Positions 1-5,842 are shown, numbered from the stretch's first letter. The stretch is DNA of 6,195 nt from a bacterium (GCA_030619425.1 JAUXBJ010000129.1:1-6195); one strand, 5' to 3'. Notes: generated from the sequence alone by a model not told the origin. Translations and numbers: made by a program.

Positions 1-215
1 TCCTTACCGAACTTCCAGCCTTGCTTGTTTTCAATCGACCTTGTCTTTACTTGCACATAGGCAGTTCTGGTGCCATCCGGAGTTGCTACAACAATATCAA
101 AGAGCGGATTGTTCTTCGGTGTGATTAGGGCTAAATACCCACGTTTACATAACTCGGCACAAACATAGTATTCACCCGCATTTCCTATCAAGCTATTCGA
201 TATCTTCTGGCTCAC
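1..215 (-). CDS. PD-(D/E)XK nuclease-like protein, 5' part only
   Basis: The first 71 codons of a gene that leaves the window on the left. Reading from a GTG at 215, the product begins MSQKISNSLIGNAGEYYVCA. It shows the usual order of the PD-(D/E)XK nuclease fold: an N-terminal helix with a glutamate in GNAGEYYV (E15), a strand with an aspartate in NPLFDIVV (D40), then the strand YVQVKTR with the Q-x-K pair (Q55, K57). This arrangement is typical of small restriction-endonuclease-like or resolvase-like proteins that cleave or bind DNA. The true substrate cannot be told from this fragment. The GTG start is supported by GAGGTG six bases upstream. The rest of the fold and any extra domain lie outside the window. 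No methylase, specificity subunit or toxin-antitoxin partner is visible on the visible side, so a restriction or defence role is not shown. The superfamily call is fairly firm; the family is not assigned. Confidence 0.72.
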   Translation of the reverse strand, partial: MSQKISNSLIGNAGEYYVCAELCKRGYLALITPKNNPLFDIVVATPDGTRTAYVQVKTRSIENKQGWKFGK

Positions 216-271
216 AAACCTCACCTCTTTCCAAGCGGAACAAACTTCATAACATTCAGAGTACTTCGATA

Positions 272-299
272 TATGTATTGGAATTGATGCGATTGTCAA
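272..299 (-). promoter_or_regulatory. Candidate sigma70-type promoter of the nuclease-like gene
   Basis: On the minus strand a perfect TTGACA (299 down to 294) is followed after 16 bases by TACATA (277 down to 272) inside an AT-rich stretch. The -35 is consensus and the -10 is weak (3 of 6); neighbouring registers such as CATATA or TATATC are alternatives. It lies about 57 bases ahead of the GTG start and just beyond the 5S terminator, which is where a separate promoter would be needed. Confidence 0.42.
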
Positions 300-310
300 T
301 CACATTCCAC

Positions 311-347
311 AAGAAAAGCCCCTCAATCATTGCTGATTGAGGGGCTT
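311..347 (-). terminator. Intrinsic terminator of the 5S rRNA gene
   Basis: A perfect 14-bp inverted repeat (316-329 with 334-347, loop of four bases) has a GC-rich core. On the minus strand it is followed by TTTTCTT, a clear U-tract. It starts ten bases beyond the 3' end of the 5S gene, and so ends the 5S transcript before the nuclease-like gene. Confidence 0.88.
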
Positions 348-356
348 CATTTATAA

Positions 357-472
357 CCCGGCAGTTTTCTACTCTCCCATCCGCCGCGGCGGACAGTACC
401 ATCGACGTTGACGGGCTTAACTACTGTGTTCGGAATGGGAACAGGTGTGGCCCCGTCGCTATCACCACCGGG
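357..472 (-). rRNA. rrf: 5S ribosomal RNA
   Basis: The minus strand from 472 reads CCCGGUGGUGAUAGCGACGG, followed by the conserved loop B/C segments CACACCUGUUCCCAUUCCGA and ACACAGUAGUUAAGC, the GAUGGUACU block and the GGGAGAGUAG loop E/D segment. These are hallmark 5S sequences. The ends CCCGGU and GCCGGG pair to form helix I. At about 116 bases it is normal length and looks intact, so it is probably functional in the large ribosomal subunit. The variable arm holds a perfect 14-base palindrome (380-393). No 23S rRNA sequence lies on its 5' side: a repeat-rich spacer and then the phosphorylase gene occur there. This copy is therefore separate from the usual 16S-23S-5S order, at least locally. 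Ends may be off by a few bases because mature processing sites cannot be read from sequence. Confidence 0.95.
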
Positions 473-478
473 AAATCT

Positions 479-507
479 GTCATAGTCTCTTCGTTAGTAT
501 GTGTCCC
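479..507 (-). promoter_or_regulatory. Possible promoter of the free-standing 5S gene
   Basis: On the minus strand GGGACA (507 down to 502) and TATGAC (484 down to 479) each match the sigma70 consensus at 4 of 6 positions. They are spaced exactly 17 bases apart, and the -10 element ends six bases before the first base of the 5S gene. The spacing and position are right, but the boxes are weak and chance is possible. Confidence 0.3.
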
Positions 508-519
508 GCGGTCGTCGCA

Positions 520-578
520 CTTCGACTCCGCTCAGTGTGACAATCATGCGCTCATCCTTCGACTCCGCTCAGTGTGAC
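520..578. repeat. Pair of identical 22-bp direct repeats
   Basis: Positions 520-541 and 557-578 are identical over 22 bases (core TTCGACTCCGCTCAGTGTGA), separated by 15 bases. The two copies lie in the non-coding spacer between the 5S gene and the phosphorylase gene. They look like members of a short interspersed intergenic repeat family rather than part of a gene. No transposase or target-site duplication is visible. Confidence 0.75.
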
Positions 579-583
579 GTATT

Positions 584-606
584 GTCAGGATCGCAGGGAT
601 CCTGAC
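584..606. repeat. Short perfect inverted repeat
   Basis: GTCAGGATC (584-592) and GATCCTGAC (598-606) form a 9-bp stem with a five-base loop. There is no T-run on either side, so a terminator role is not supported. It sits six bases beyond the second 22-bp repeat and belongs to the same repeat mosaic. Confidence 0.6.
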
Positions 607-636
607 GTACGAGGGCTTCGTCAGCAAGTGTCCTAC

Positions 637-680
637 GAGATTGCCGCGTCGGTCGCCAGAGGCGACCTCCTCGCAATGAC
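637..680. repeat. Nested palindromic intergenic repeat
   Basis: An inner 7-bp stem GGTCGCC/GGCGACC (651-657 with 661-667, loop AGA) is enclosed by outer arms ATTGC/GCAAT (640-644 with 673-677). On the minus strand the unit starts GTCATTGCGAGGAG and ends GCGGCAATCTC. The same two ends recur in shortened form at 5667-5690, which marks it as an interspersed repeat. It lies about 85 bases beyond the end of the phosphorylase gene and could also act as a transcript-end hairpin, though no U-tract follows. Confidence 0.65.
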
Positions 681-765
681 GGTGCGGGAGATGTCAAAAC
701 CACAAGGGTTCCCACCCCAGGAGTTGCGTGCGCAGCCCGAAGAAGTAGCTTGCTACCTCACCCAC

Positions 766-3330
766 CTACCACCAACTGATAAGTTTCGGTTTGAACGGGT
801 GAGGCATGTTCTCGTTTTTGGGGATGATGCGGGCGGTGACGCCAAACCTTCCGGACTCGCCGCAGGTGACCTCACCGGTGAAAGCGTAAACTCCATCTTT
901 GGACGGCTGCCCGCCGTTGGCCGGCTGGGCCTCCGCCGGCTGGAAGTCCCTGATCTGTTCCTGTGAATTCAGACGACCCGAGACAATCTGCACCTCGACA
1001 TCATCCGGACCGATTTCGCCCAGGAAAACTTCGATGGTGATTGGGAGTTTCTGGCCGACATAAAGCGTTGCTCCCAAGTCGGGAATATCGACGTTTCTGA
1101 TGTCGATTTTGTCCCAACTACTACCAACCCGGCTTACCCAGTTGGTAGTCTCGCGGGTGAGCTGATGCTGGTCCTGGCGCATTTTGCGACCGGCCTCGAT
1201 CGCCGGCAGGTAGAAATGCCTGGCGTAGTCCTTGAGCATCCGCTGGCTGGAGAATCGCTCTCCGGCCATCTGGATGGTTGCTTTCATCTTGGAAATCCAC
1301 TGCATCGGCAGGCCGATTTCACTACGTTCATAAAACAGCGGGACGACTTCGCGCTCCAGCGTGTTGTACAACATCTCGGCGTCAAAATGATCCTGTGTCT
1401 CGACGTTGTCGTATTCCTCGCCATTGCCGATCTTGAATCCGGTGGTGTCGTCGTACCCCTCAACCCACCAGCCATCGAGGATCGACAAGTTGAGTGCGCC
1501 GTTCAAGGCCGCCTTCATGCCGGAGGTACCGGAGGCTTCCTGCGGTCGCCGCGGATTATTCAGCCAGACATCGCACCCCTGCACCAGATAACGGGCGACA
1601 TTGATATCGTAGTCCTCCAGGAAGATGATCCGATGTCTGAACCGTTCTTCGGAGGTGTACGCAACCATCTGCTTGATAATTTCCTTCCCGGGGGTATCCA
1701 GAGGATGCGCCTTACCGGAGACTAAAATCTGCACCGGCCGAGCCTCGTTGTTGAGGATTTTGTCGAGACGGTCCAGATCGGAGAATATCAGATTGCCGCG
1801 TTTGTAAGTCGAGAAGCGACGGGCAAAGCCGATCGTCAATATCTGAGGATCAAGCAACTGATCGGCCCGCTGGATGACCATTTGTGAGGCGCCGCGACGT
1901 ATCAGTTGTTGGTTGAGGCGTTTGCGCGCAAAGAAAACGAGTCGTTCCCGACGACGGTTGTGAATACGCCACAATTCGGCGTCGGGGATACGATGGACCA
2001 GTTTCCAGGTGCTCAGATCGCCCGGCTTTTCGCGGTATTGGGGGCCGAAGTAGCTTTCGTACAGTTCGTTCAGGTCGTGGGAAATCCAGGACGATGGATG
2101 CACGCCGTTGGTGATGGCTCGGATCGGGATTTCCTCAGTCGGCAGATCGGGCCAGATGTTATGCCACATCTGACGTGATATCTGACCGTGGAGTTCGGAT
2201 ACGCCATTGGCGAAAGCAGCCAGCTTCAGCGCCGCCACCGTCATACAGAACGTCTCCGTTTCGTCATTGGGGAAGACGCGGCCCAGAGCCAGGAATTCCT
2301 TCCAACTGATGCCCAAATCAGAGATGAACTTGCCCAGGTAACGATGTACCAGCACCGGGTCGAACCGTTCGTTGCCGGCCGGCACCGGTGTATGGGTAGT
2401 AAAGACCGTGGTCGACCAGACATACTGAGACGCCTCGGCGAAGCTGAGATGCTCCTCCTGCATCAAACGCCGGATACGCTCCAGCGTCAAGAACCAGGAA
2501 TGTCCTTCGTTGAGATGGTAAGCGTCGATCTGGAGACCCATGGCTCGAAGCGCTCGCACGCCGCCAACACCCAGGATAATCTCCTGCCGGATGCGCGTGT
2601 CTTTGTCGCCGCCGTATAGCACCGAGGTGATCTCGCGACACTTGGACGAGTTTTCCGAGATGTTGGTATCGAGCAGGAACAAGGGCGTGACGCCGACCAT
2701 CACTTTCCAAATCTGAACCTGCACCGGTGTACCGTCAATCTCAACACCGATTCTGAGTGGCTGTTCGTTTTCACCTTTGACCAACTGCACCGGCATGTGG
2801 TACCAGTCGTTTTCTTCGTATCGTTCCTGCTGCCAGCCGTCGCTGGAGAGAAACTGGCGGAAATAGCCGTATCGGTACAGCAGCCCCACGGCAACGACCG
2901 GCAGCCCCAGGTCGGAGGCTGATTTCAGAGTGTCACCCGACAGCACACCCAAACCACCGGAGTAAACCGGCAGTCCGGTGTCCAGACCGTACTCCAGAGA
3001 AAAGTAGGCCAGGCGGCTGCCGTTTAGGTCCCCGAAGTTCTGGTCGAACCATTTTTTTCGCTCGATATAGTCGCGATATTTCTGGTGCACACGGTCAATA
3101 CTGGCCACAAAACCATCGTCCTGAGCTGCCTTTTCCAGTTTCTCCTGTGGCAGCCGGGAAAGCATTTTGACTGGATTCTGATAGCATGCTTCCCACATCT
3201 CCGGGTCGAGCCGTATGAATAGCTTGACCAGATCCCAGTTCCATGAGTACCAGAGATTCTGCGCCAATTCCTGGAGAGCCAGGATTCGTTTCGGCAGTCG
3301 AGGCAGGACCAAAAACTGTTTTACCCGCAT
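766..3330 (-). CDS. glgP: Alpha-glucan (glycogen/maltodextrin) phosphorylase
   Basis: A cytoplasmic GT35 enzyme that cleaves alpha-1,4-glucan ends with phosphate to give glucose-1-phosphate. The first ~95 residues match the DUF3417 domain that opens the long bacterial subfamily (LAQNLWYSWNWD, residues 23-34). The catalytic body follows: AYFSLEYGL (108-116), YSGGLGVLSGD (123-133), HLNEGHS (272-278), TTHTPVPAG (311-319), GFARRFSTYKR (501-511), and QEASGTSGMKAALNGA (597-612), whose lysine K606 should hold pyridoxal phosphate. The last ~110 residues look like an added beta-rich domain. At 854 residues it is typical for this subfamily and shows no frameshift. I chose ATG at 3330 because AAGGA lies five bases upstream; a TTG one codon earlier would be too close to it. 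The stop is TAG at 766-768. It is divergent from the phosphofructokinase gene, which supports a role in feeding stored glucan into glycolysis. The exact chain-length preference cannot be read. Confidence 0.95.
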   Translation of the reverse strand: MRVKQFLVLPRLPKRILALQELAQNLWYSWNWDLVKLFIRLDPEMWEACYQNPVKMLSRLPQEKLEKAAQDDGFVASIDRVHQKYRDYIERKKWFDQNFGDLNGSRLAYFSLEYGLDTGLPVYSGGLGVLSGDTLKSASDLGLPVVAVGLLYRYGYFRQFLSSDGWQQERYEENDWYHMPVQLVKGENEQPLRIGVEIDGTPVQVQIWKVMVGVTPLFLLDTNISENSSKCREITSVLYGGDKDTRIRQEIILGVGGVRALRAMGLQIDAYHLNEGHSWFLTLERIRRLMQEEHLSFAEASQYVWSTTVFTTHTPVPAGNERFDPVLVHRYLGKFISDLGISWKEFLALGRVFPNDETETFCMTVAALKLAAFANGVSELHGQISRQMWHNIWPDLPTEEIPIRAITNGVHPSSWISHDLNELYESYFGPQYREKPGDLSTWKLVHRIPDAELWRIHNRRRERLVFFARKRLNQQLIRRGASQMVIQRADQLLDPQILTIGFARRFSTYKRGNLIFSDLDRLDKILNNEARPVQILVSGKAHPLDTPGKEIIKQMVAYTSEERFRHRIIFLEDYDINVARYLVQGCDVWLNNPRRPQEASGTSGMKAALNGALNLSILDGWWVEGYDDTTGFKIGNGEEYDNVETQDHFDAEMLYNTLEREVVPLFYERSEIGLPMQWISKMKATIQMAGERFSSQRMLKDYARHFYLPAIEAGRKMRQDQHQLTRETTNWVSRVGSSWDKIDIRNVDIPDLGATLYVGQKLPITIEVFLGEIGPDDVEVQIVSGRLNSQEQIRDFQPAEAQPANGGQPSKDGVYAFTGEVTCGESGRFGVTARIIPKNENMPHPFKPKLISWW

Positions 3331-3460
3331 CAAGTTCCTTCTGTGGTCATTTGGTTTTTATCACAACCATGCTTCCTACTATCATTTATCGCCCAAAACA
3401 ACAAGAATTTTATCCGCAATAGGCATGCAACCAGTTGATGGTCAATGAGGAGAACTTCAA
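3331..3460. promoter_or_regulatory. Divergent intergenic region upstream of glgP and the phosphofructokinase gene
   Basis: This AT-rich stretch must hold the promoters for both directions. Leftwards, TAAAAT (3412 down to 3407) is a fair -10 for the phosphorylase, but no good -35 stands 16-18 bases before it. Rightwards, TTTATC (about 3357-3362) and TATCAT (3380-3385) with a 17-base gap are weak candidates. I see no clear operator palindrome or riboswitch. Confidence 0.35.
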
Positions 3461-3550
3461 GTGAGGGGGAATTGTGCCGAAAAAGACAATGTGCTTACTT
3501 GGGAGCTACCCGGTAAGATTTTGGTTTTCAAGGGCGACTGGATGAGGTAA
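3461..3550 (+). CDS. Possible 29-residue leader or small protein ahead of phosphofructokinase
   Basis: A GTG-started ORF of 29 codons plus TAA. Its product would contain NVLTWELPGKILVFKGDWMR at the C-terminal end, a mix of charged and aromatic residues with no membrane segment or signal peptide. Support comes from position: a strong Shine-Dalgarno sequence (GAGGAG, 3447-3452) stands eight bases before the GTG, and the stop codon ends nine bases before the phosphofructokinase ATG. Its final codons (ATG AGG TAA) overlap the only purine-rich stretch that could serve as the ribosome site of that gene. This layout would allow translational coupling or leader-peptide control. There is no run of one amino acid such as attenuator peptides often show, and no family is recognised. 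It could be a chance ORF. Confidence 0.35.
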   Translation: MRGNCAEKDNVLTWELPGKILVFKGDWMR

Positions 3551-3559
3551 ATTACGACC

Positions 3560-4702
3560 ATGAGTAAAGAAATTAGAAGAATCGGCGTTCTCACCGGTGG
3601 TGGTGACTGCCCCGGTCTCAACGCCGCGATCAGAGCGATTGTCAAGACGGCGCACAACGACTACGATCTCGAAGTGATCGGGTTCTCCGACGGTTACGAG
3701 GGTCTGATCGAAAACCGGTATCGTCAGATCGATATCGATGATGCCTCCGGTATACTCGCCCGAGGCGGCACCATTCTGGGTACCTCAAACCGCGCCGACC
3801 CGTTCCACTTTCCAGTCCTCCAGGGCGAGGAGTACATCTATCTGGATCGCTCCAGTCAGGCGGTACGCAATTTCGAGTCGCTCGGTCTGGATGCGCTGAT
3901 TGCCATCGGCGGTGACGGTACCATGGCCGCTTCGGCCCGGATGGCCAAGGAAGGACTGCCGATTGTCGGTGTACCCAAAACTATCGACAATGATCTTTTC
4001 GGTACCGAAGTGACCTTCGGTTTCGACTCCGCCTGCGTGACCGCAACCGATGCCGTGGACAAAATTCATACTACGGCGCAATCGCACCACCGGGTGATGA
4101 TTGTCGAGGTGATGGGCCGTTACGCCGGGTGGCTGGCCCTGTGCGCCGGTTTAGCAGGCGGCGGTGACATCGTGCTGATGCCGGAGTTTCCGTACGATAT
4201 CGACGCTATCTGCGACGCCGTGCGAACCCGTAATGCCCGCGGCAAGACATTCTCAATCGTAGTGGTTGGCGAGGGTTCTCGTCCGGTCGGAGGGGAGATG
4301 ACGGTGGCGCGGACAATCGCTACTTCGCCTGATGCCAAACGGCTCGGTGGCGTGTCGCACAGTGTTGCCGCCCAGGTCGAGGGGCTGACCAATATCGAGT
4401 GTCGCGTGACTATCCTCGGACATCTTTTGCGCGGCGGTTCTCCCAGCGCCTTTGATCGCCTTTTGGCTACTCGCTACGGGGTCGAGGCGGTTCACATGGT
4501 GGTCCGCGGACAGACCGGCATAATGGTCGGTTTACAAAACCAGCAGATGGTGGCGGTACCCCTTGAGGACGTGGCCGGCAGGATACGCACTGTTACCCCG
4601 AATCACCCACTGGTAAAAGCCGCACAATCACTCGGCATCTGTCTCGGAGTGTCCTCATCAGTGCCGTTGGAAGAACACTACAAGGATCCGGTGGCCTCCT
4701 GA
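3560..4702 (+). CDS. pfkA: 6-phosphofructokinase (PfkA family, group III-like)
   Basis: Cytoplasmic enzyme that phosphorylates fructose-6-phosphate to fructose-1,6-bisphosphate, the committed step of glycolysis. The 380-residue product has the family motifs in order: GGGDCPGLNAAIR (13-25), IGGDGTM (116-122), PKTIDND (139-145, with catalytic D143), MGR (185-187), GEGS (237-240) and LGHLLRGGSPSAFDR (286-300). It is about 60 residues longer than E. coli PfkA, as in the group III or mixed-substrate clade. The phosphoryl-donor positions read Gly (G120, E. coli 104) and Lys (K140, E. coli 124). The first favours ATP, while the second is usual in pyrophosphate enzymes, so ATP use is likely but not certain. 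The ATG at 3560 is the only start available, because a stop in frame lies at 3548. The ribosome site is poor (GAGGT, 11 bases away). It is followed at short range by the LOG-family gene and is divergent from glgP. Confidence 0.94.
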   Translation: MSKEIRRIGVLTGGGDCPGLNAAIRAIVKTAHNDYDLEVIGFSDGYEGLIENRYRQIDIDDASGILARGGTILGTSNRADPFHFPVLQGEEYIYLDRSSQAVRNFESLGLDALIAIGGDGTMAASARMAKEGLPIVGVPKTIDNDLFGTEVTFGFDSACVTATDAVDKIHTTAQSHHRVMIVEVMGRYAGWLALCAGLAGGGDIVLMPEFPYDIDAICDAVRTRNARGKTFSIVVVGEGSRPVGGEMTVARTIATSPDAKRLGGVSHSVAAQVEGLTNIECRVTILGHLLRGGSPSAFDRLLATRYGVEAVHMVVRGQTGIMVGLQNQQMVAVPLEDVAGRIRTVTPNHPLVKAAQSLGICLGVSSSVPLEEHYKDPVAS

Positions 4703-4751
4703 GTTGAAGACGACGCTGTATGAGCCACACGACATAGGATGCAATGACAGT

Positions 4752-5615
4752 ATGACAAAAAAGCCTTCACCCAATAAAGCTCAATTGGTGACTCGGTTGA
4801 AACGCTCACCTGCCTATAAGGTCGCCTACTACGACGACGATTTCATGGCGCTGGACTCTTCGCGACCGTTCCGGTTACAAGTAGAGATGATGAAACCGGA
4901 GGGCATTCTTCAGCAGGAGAAGATTCGGTCCACTATTGTCGTCTTTGGCGGTACCCGAATCGTGGAGCCGAAAGAGGCCACTGCGGCCGTCAAGAAGATC
5001 GAAACCCGCTTGCGACGCAAGCCCAATGACGCATCGCTTAAGAAACAGTTGCGCGTAGCTCGCAACATCCTCGCCAAGTCGCATTATTATGACGAGGCCA
5101 GAGAATTCGGGCGGCTGGTCTCGAAGGAAAGCCAACTTAACCATGACCACGAGTTCGTGATCATAACCGGTGGGGGACCCGGTGTGATGGAAGCAGCCAA
5201 TCGGGGCGCTTTCGACAACGGCGCCAAGACTATCGGGATGAACATCACCCTGCCCATGGAACAAGAGCCGAATCCGTATATTACGCCGGAATTGTGTTTC
5301 CAGTTTCACTACTTCGCTGTTCGCAAGATGCACTTCATGCTGCGCGCCAAAGCGCTGGTAGCTTTTCCCGGCGGTTTCGGTACGCTGGACGAACTATTCG
5401 AGGCGCTCACGCTGGTGCAAACTCACAAGCTCAAACCGCTACCGATAATTCTTTTCGGTGAGAAATTCTGGCGTAATTTGATCGACTTCGACTATCTGGT
5501 ACAAGAAGGAACCATCGTACCTGAGGATGTCGAACTCTTCGTCTACGCCGATAAAGCCATTGACGCCTGGAACTATATCAAGTACTTCTACGAACTGCCT
5601 GACGACGGCAAGTAA
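4752..5615 (+). CDS. LOG-family Rossmann-fold protein (probable nucleotide phosphoribohydrolase)
   Basis: The product of 287 residues carries the two signature motifs of the LOG or lysine-decarboxylase-like family: GGGPGVMEAANRGA (140-153) and PGGFGTLDELFEALTLVQT (206-224), with FGGTR (65-69) as the first strand and RKM (191-193) between them. Characterised relatives cut nucleoside 5'-monophosphates into base and ribose-5-phosphate; they are not lysine decarboxylases. Two features set it apart from short LOG proteins: an N-terminal extension of about 60 residues (YYDDDFMALDSSRPFRLQ), and a basic helical insert at about 72-110 between the first strand and first helix. Both are probably normal for the long subfamily. 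The start is uncertain: ATG at 4752 has only AGGA 12 bases away, whereas TTG at 4704, one base after the pfkA stop, would add 16 residues but lacks a ribosome site. The gap to pfkA is 49 bases, so co-transcription is likely. Confidence 0.85.
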   Translation: MTKKPSPNKAQLVTRLKRSPAYKVAYYDDDFMALDSSRPFRLQVEMMKPEGILQQEKIRSTIVVFGGTRIVEPKEATAAVKKIETRLRRKPNDASLKKQLRVARNILAKSHYYDEAREFGRLVSKESQLNHDHEFVIITGGGPGVMEAANRGAFDNGAKTIGMNITLPMEQEPNPYITPELCFQFHYFAVRKMHFMLRAKALVAFPGGFGTLDELFEALTLVQTHKLKPLPIILFGEKFWRNLIDFDYLVQEGTIVPEDVELFVYADKAIDAWNYIKYFYELPDDGK

Positions 5616-5666
5616 GTGTCCGTCGCCAAGGTGATTGATCTTCTGAACGCTGATGTCTACACGTTT

Positions 5667-5690
5667 GTCATTCGCGCGCGCGGCAATCTC
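5667..5690. repeat. Shortened copy of the nested palindromic repeat
   Basis: This 24-base stretch begins GTCATTCGCG and ends GCGGCAATCTC, matching both ends of the unit at 637-680 (read on the minus strand) but without its middle. It marks the point where the ORF from 5616 stops looking like protein-coding sequence. Confidence 0.45.
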
Positions 5691-5698
5691 AAATTGTG

Positions 5699-5724
5699 CC
5701 CGCGTGGTCTTCAGACCGCGCGGG
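5699..5724. repeat. 12-bp palindrome with TCTTCAGA apex
   Basis: CCCGCGTGGTCT (5699-5710) pairs with AGACCGCGCGGG (5713-5724), with one G-T pair. Without a U-tract it is a repeat rather than a standard terminator, although it could protect or end the pfkA transcript. Confidence 0.6.
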
Positions 5725-5745
5725 TGGGCAGCACCTGTTACATCT

Positions 5746-5771
5746 GTAGCCGAGTCTGAAGACTCGGCTAC
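5746..5771. repeat. 12-bp perfect palindrome with TCTGAAGA apex
   Basis: GTAGCCGAGTCT (5746-5757) and AGACTCGGCTAC (5760-5771) are exact inverted copies around GA. It sits 21 bases after the preceding palindrome, and its apex is the reverse complement of that one. It is not followed by a T-run. Confidence 0.7.
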
Positions 5772-5815
5772 CACAACGCAAACTCCAATGTCTGTCATGC
5801 CAGACTTGATCCAGC

Positions 5816-5842
5816 ATCCAGTTCCGAATGAGAAGACTGGAT
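5816..5842. repeat. Short inverted repeat in the downstream spacer
   Basis: ATCCAGT (5816-5822) and ACTGGAT (5836-5842) face each other across 13 bases. The surrounding words (GTCATGCCAGACTTGATCCA before, GATTCCGGCTTTCGCC after) resemble the common intergenic repeats built from ATTCC and ATCCAG blocks. It is probably a degenerate repeat. Confidence 0.4.

Larger units (their letters stand above)
473..765. other. Gene-free repeat-rich spacer between 5S and phosphorylase genes
   Basis: I find no credible gene in this stretch of about 290 bases. It holds the 22-bp direct repeats, the 9-bp inverted repeat and the nested palindrome listed separately, plus a possible weak promoter next to the 5S gene. 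An open frame reading rightwards from 574 crosses into the antisense of the phosphorylase gene and is built on the repeats, so it is not taken as a gene. Confidence 0.7.
5616..5759 (+). pseudogene. Truncated ORF, possible remnant of a DRTGG-domain-like gene
   Basis: A GTG immediately after the LOG-family TAA opens a 47-codon ORF ending in TGA inside a palindrome. Codons 2-16 read SVAKVIDLLNADVYT, which looks like the first helix and strand of a real protein and recalls the N-terminal end of DRTGG-domain proteins; this resemblance is from memory and is weak. From codon 18 (5667) the DNA becomes repeat sequence, starting GTCATTCGCG and ending GGCAATCTC, so the later residues are merely translated repeat. 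My reading is that a third gene of the operon has lost all but its head through repeat insertion or deletion. No good ribosome site is seen; coupling to the preceding gene would have been needed. Confidence 0.35.

Noticed and set aside
1..215. Restriction-modification or defence island at the left edge
   Set aside because: Only one partial nuclease-fold gene is visible, with no partner gene in the window to support a defence system.
485..501. Possible remnant of the 23S rRNA 3' end just before 5S (TACTAACGAAGAGACT on the minus strand)
   Set aside because: Only about a dozen scattered matches to the usual TACTAAT...GAG ending; too short to separate from chance.
520..578. CRISPR-like arrangement from the two 22-bp repeats
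   Set aside because: There are only two copies with a 15-base gap, no third unit and no cas genes; the repeat looks like an interspersed intergenic element.
743..758. Hairpin just after the phosphorylase stop as its terminator
   Set aside because: The stem is about six base pairs with a tiny loop and is followed by CTTCGGG rather than a U-tract.
574..966. Plus-strand open frame of 130 codons across the repeat spacer
   Set aside because: It is made of intergenic repeats plus the antisense of the phosphorylase 3' end; its product has no recognisable domain.
1165..2619. Long plus-strand open frames opposite the phosphorylase (1165-1725, 1906-2178, 2188-2619)
   Set aside because: They lie antisense to a gene with unmistakable motifs, have no ribosome sites or family motifs, and are expected from the codon bias of the real gene.
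4875..5333. Minus-strand open frame of 152 codons opposite the LOG-family gene
   Set aside because: It is the complement of a well-supported coding frame and carries no motif of its own.
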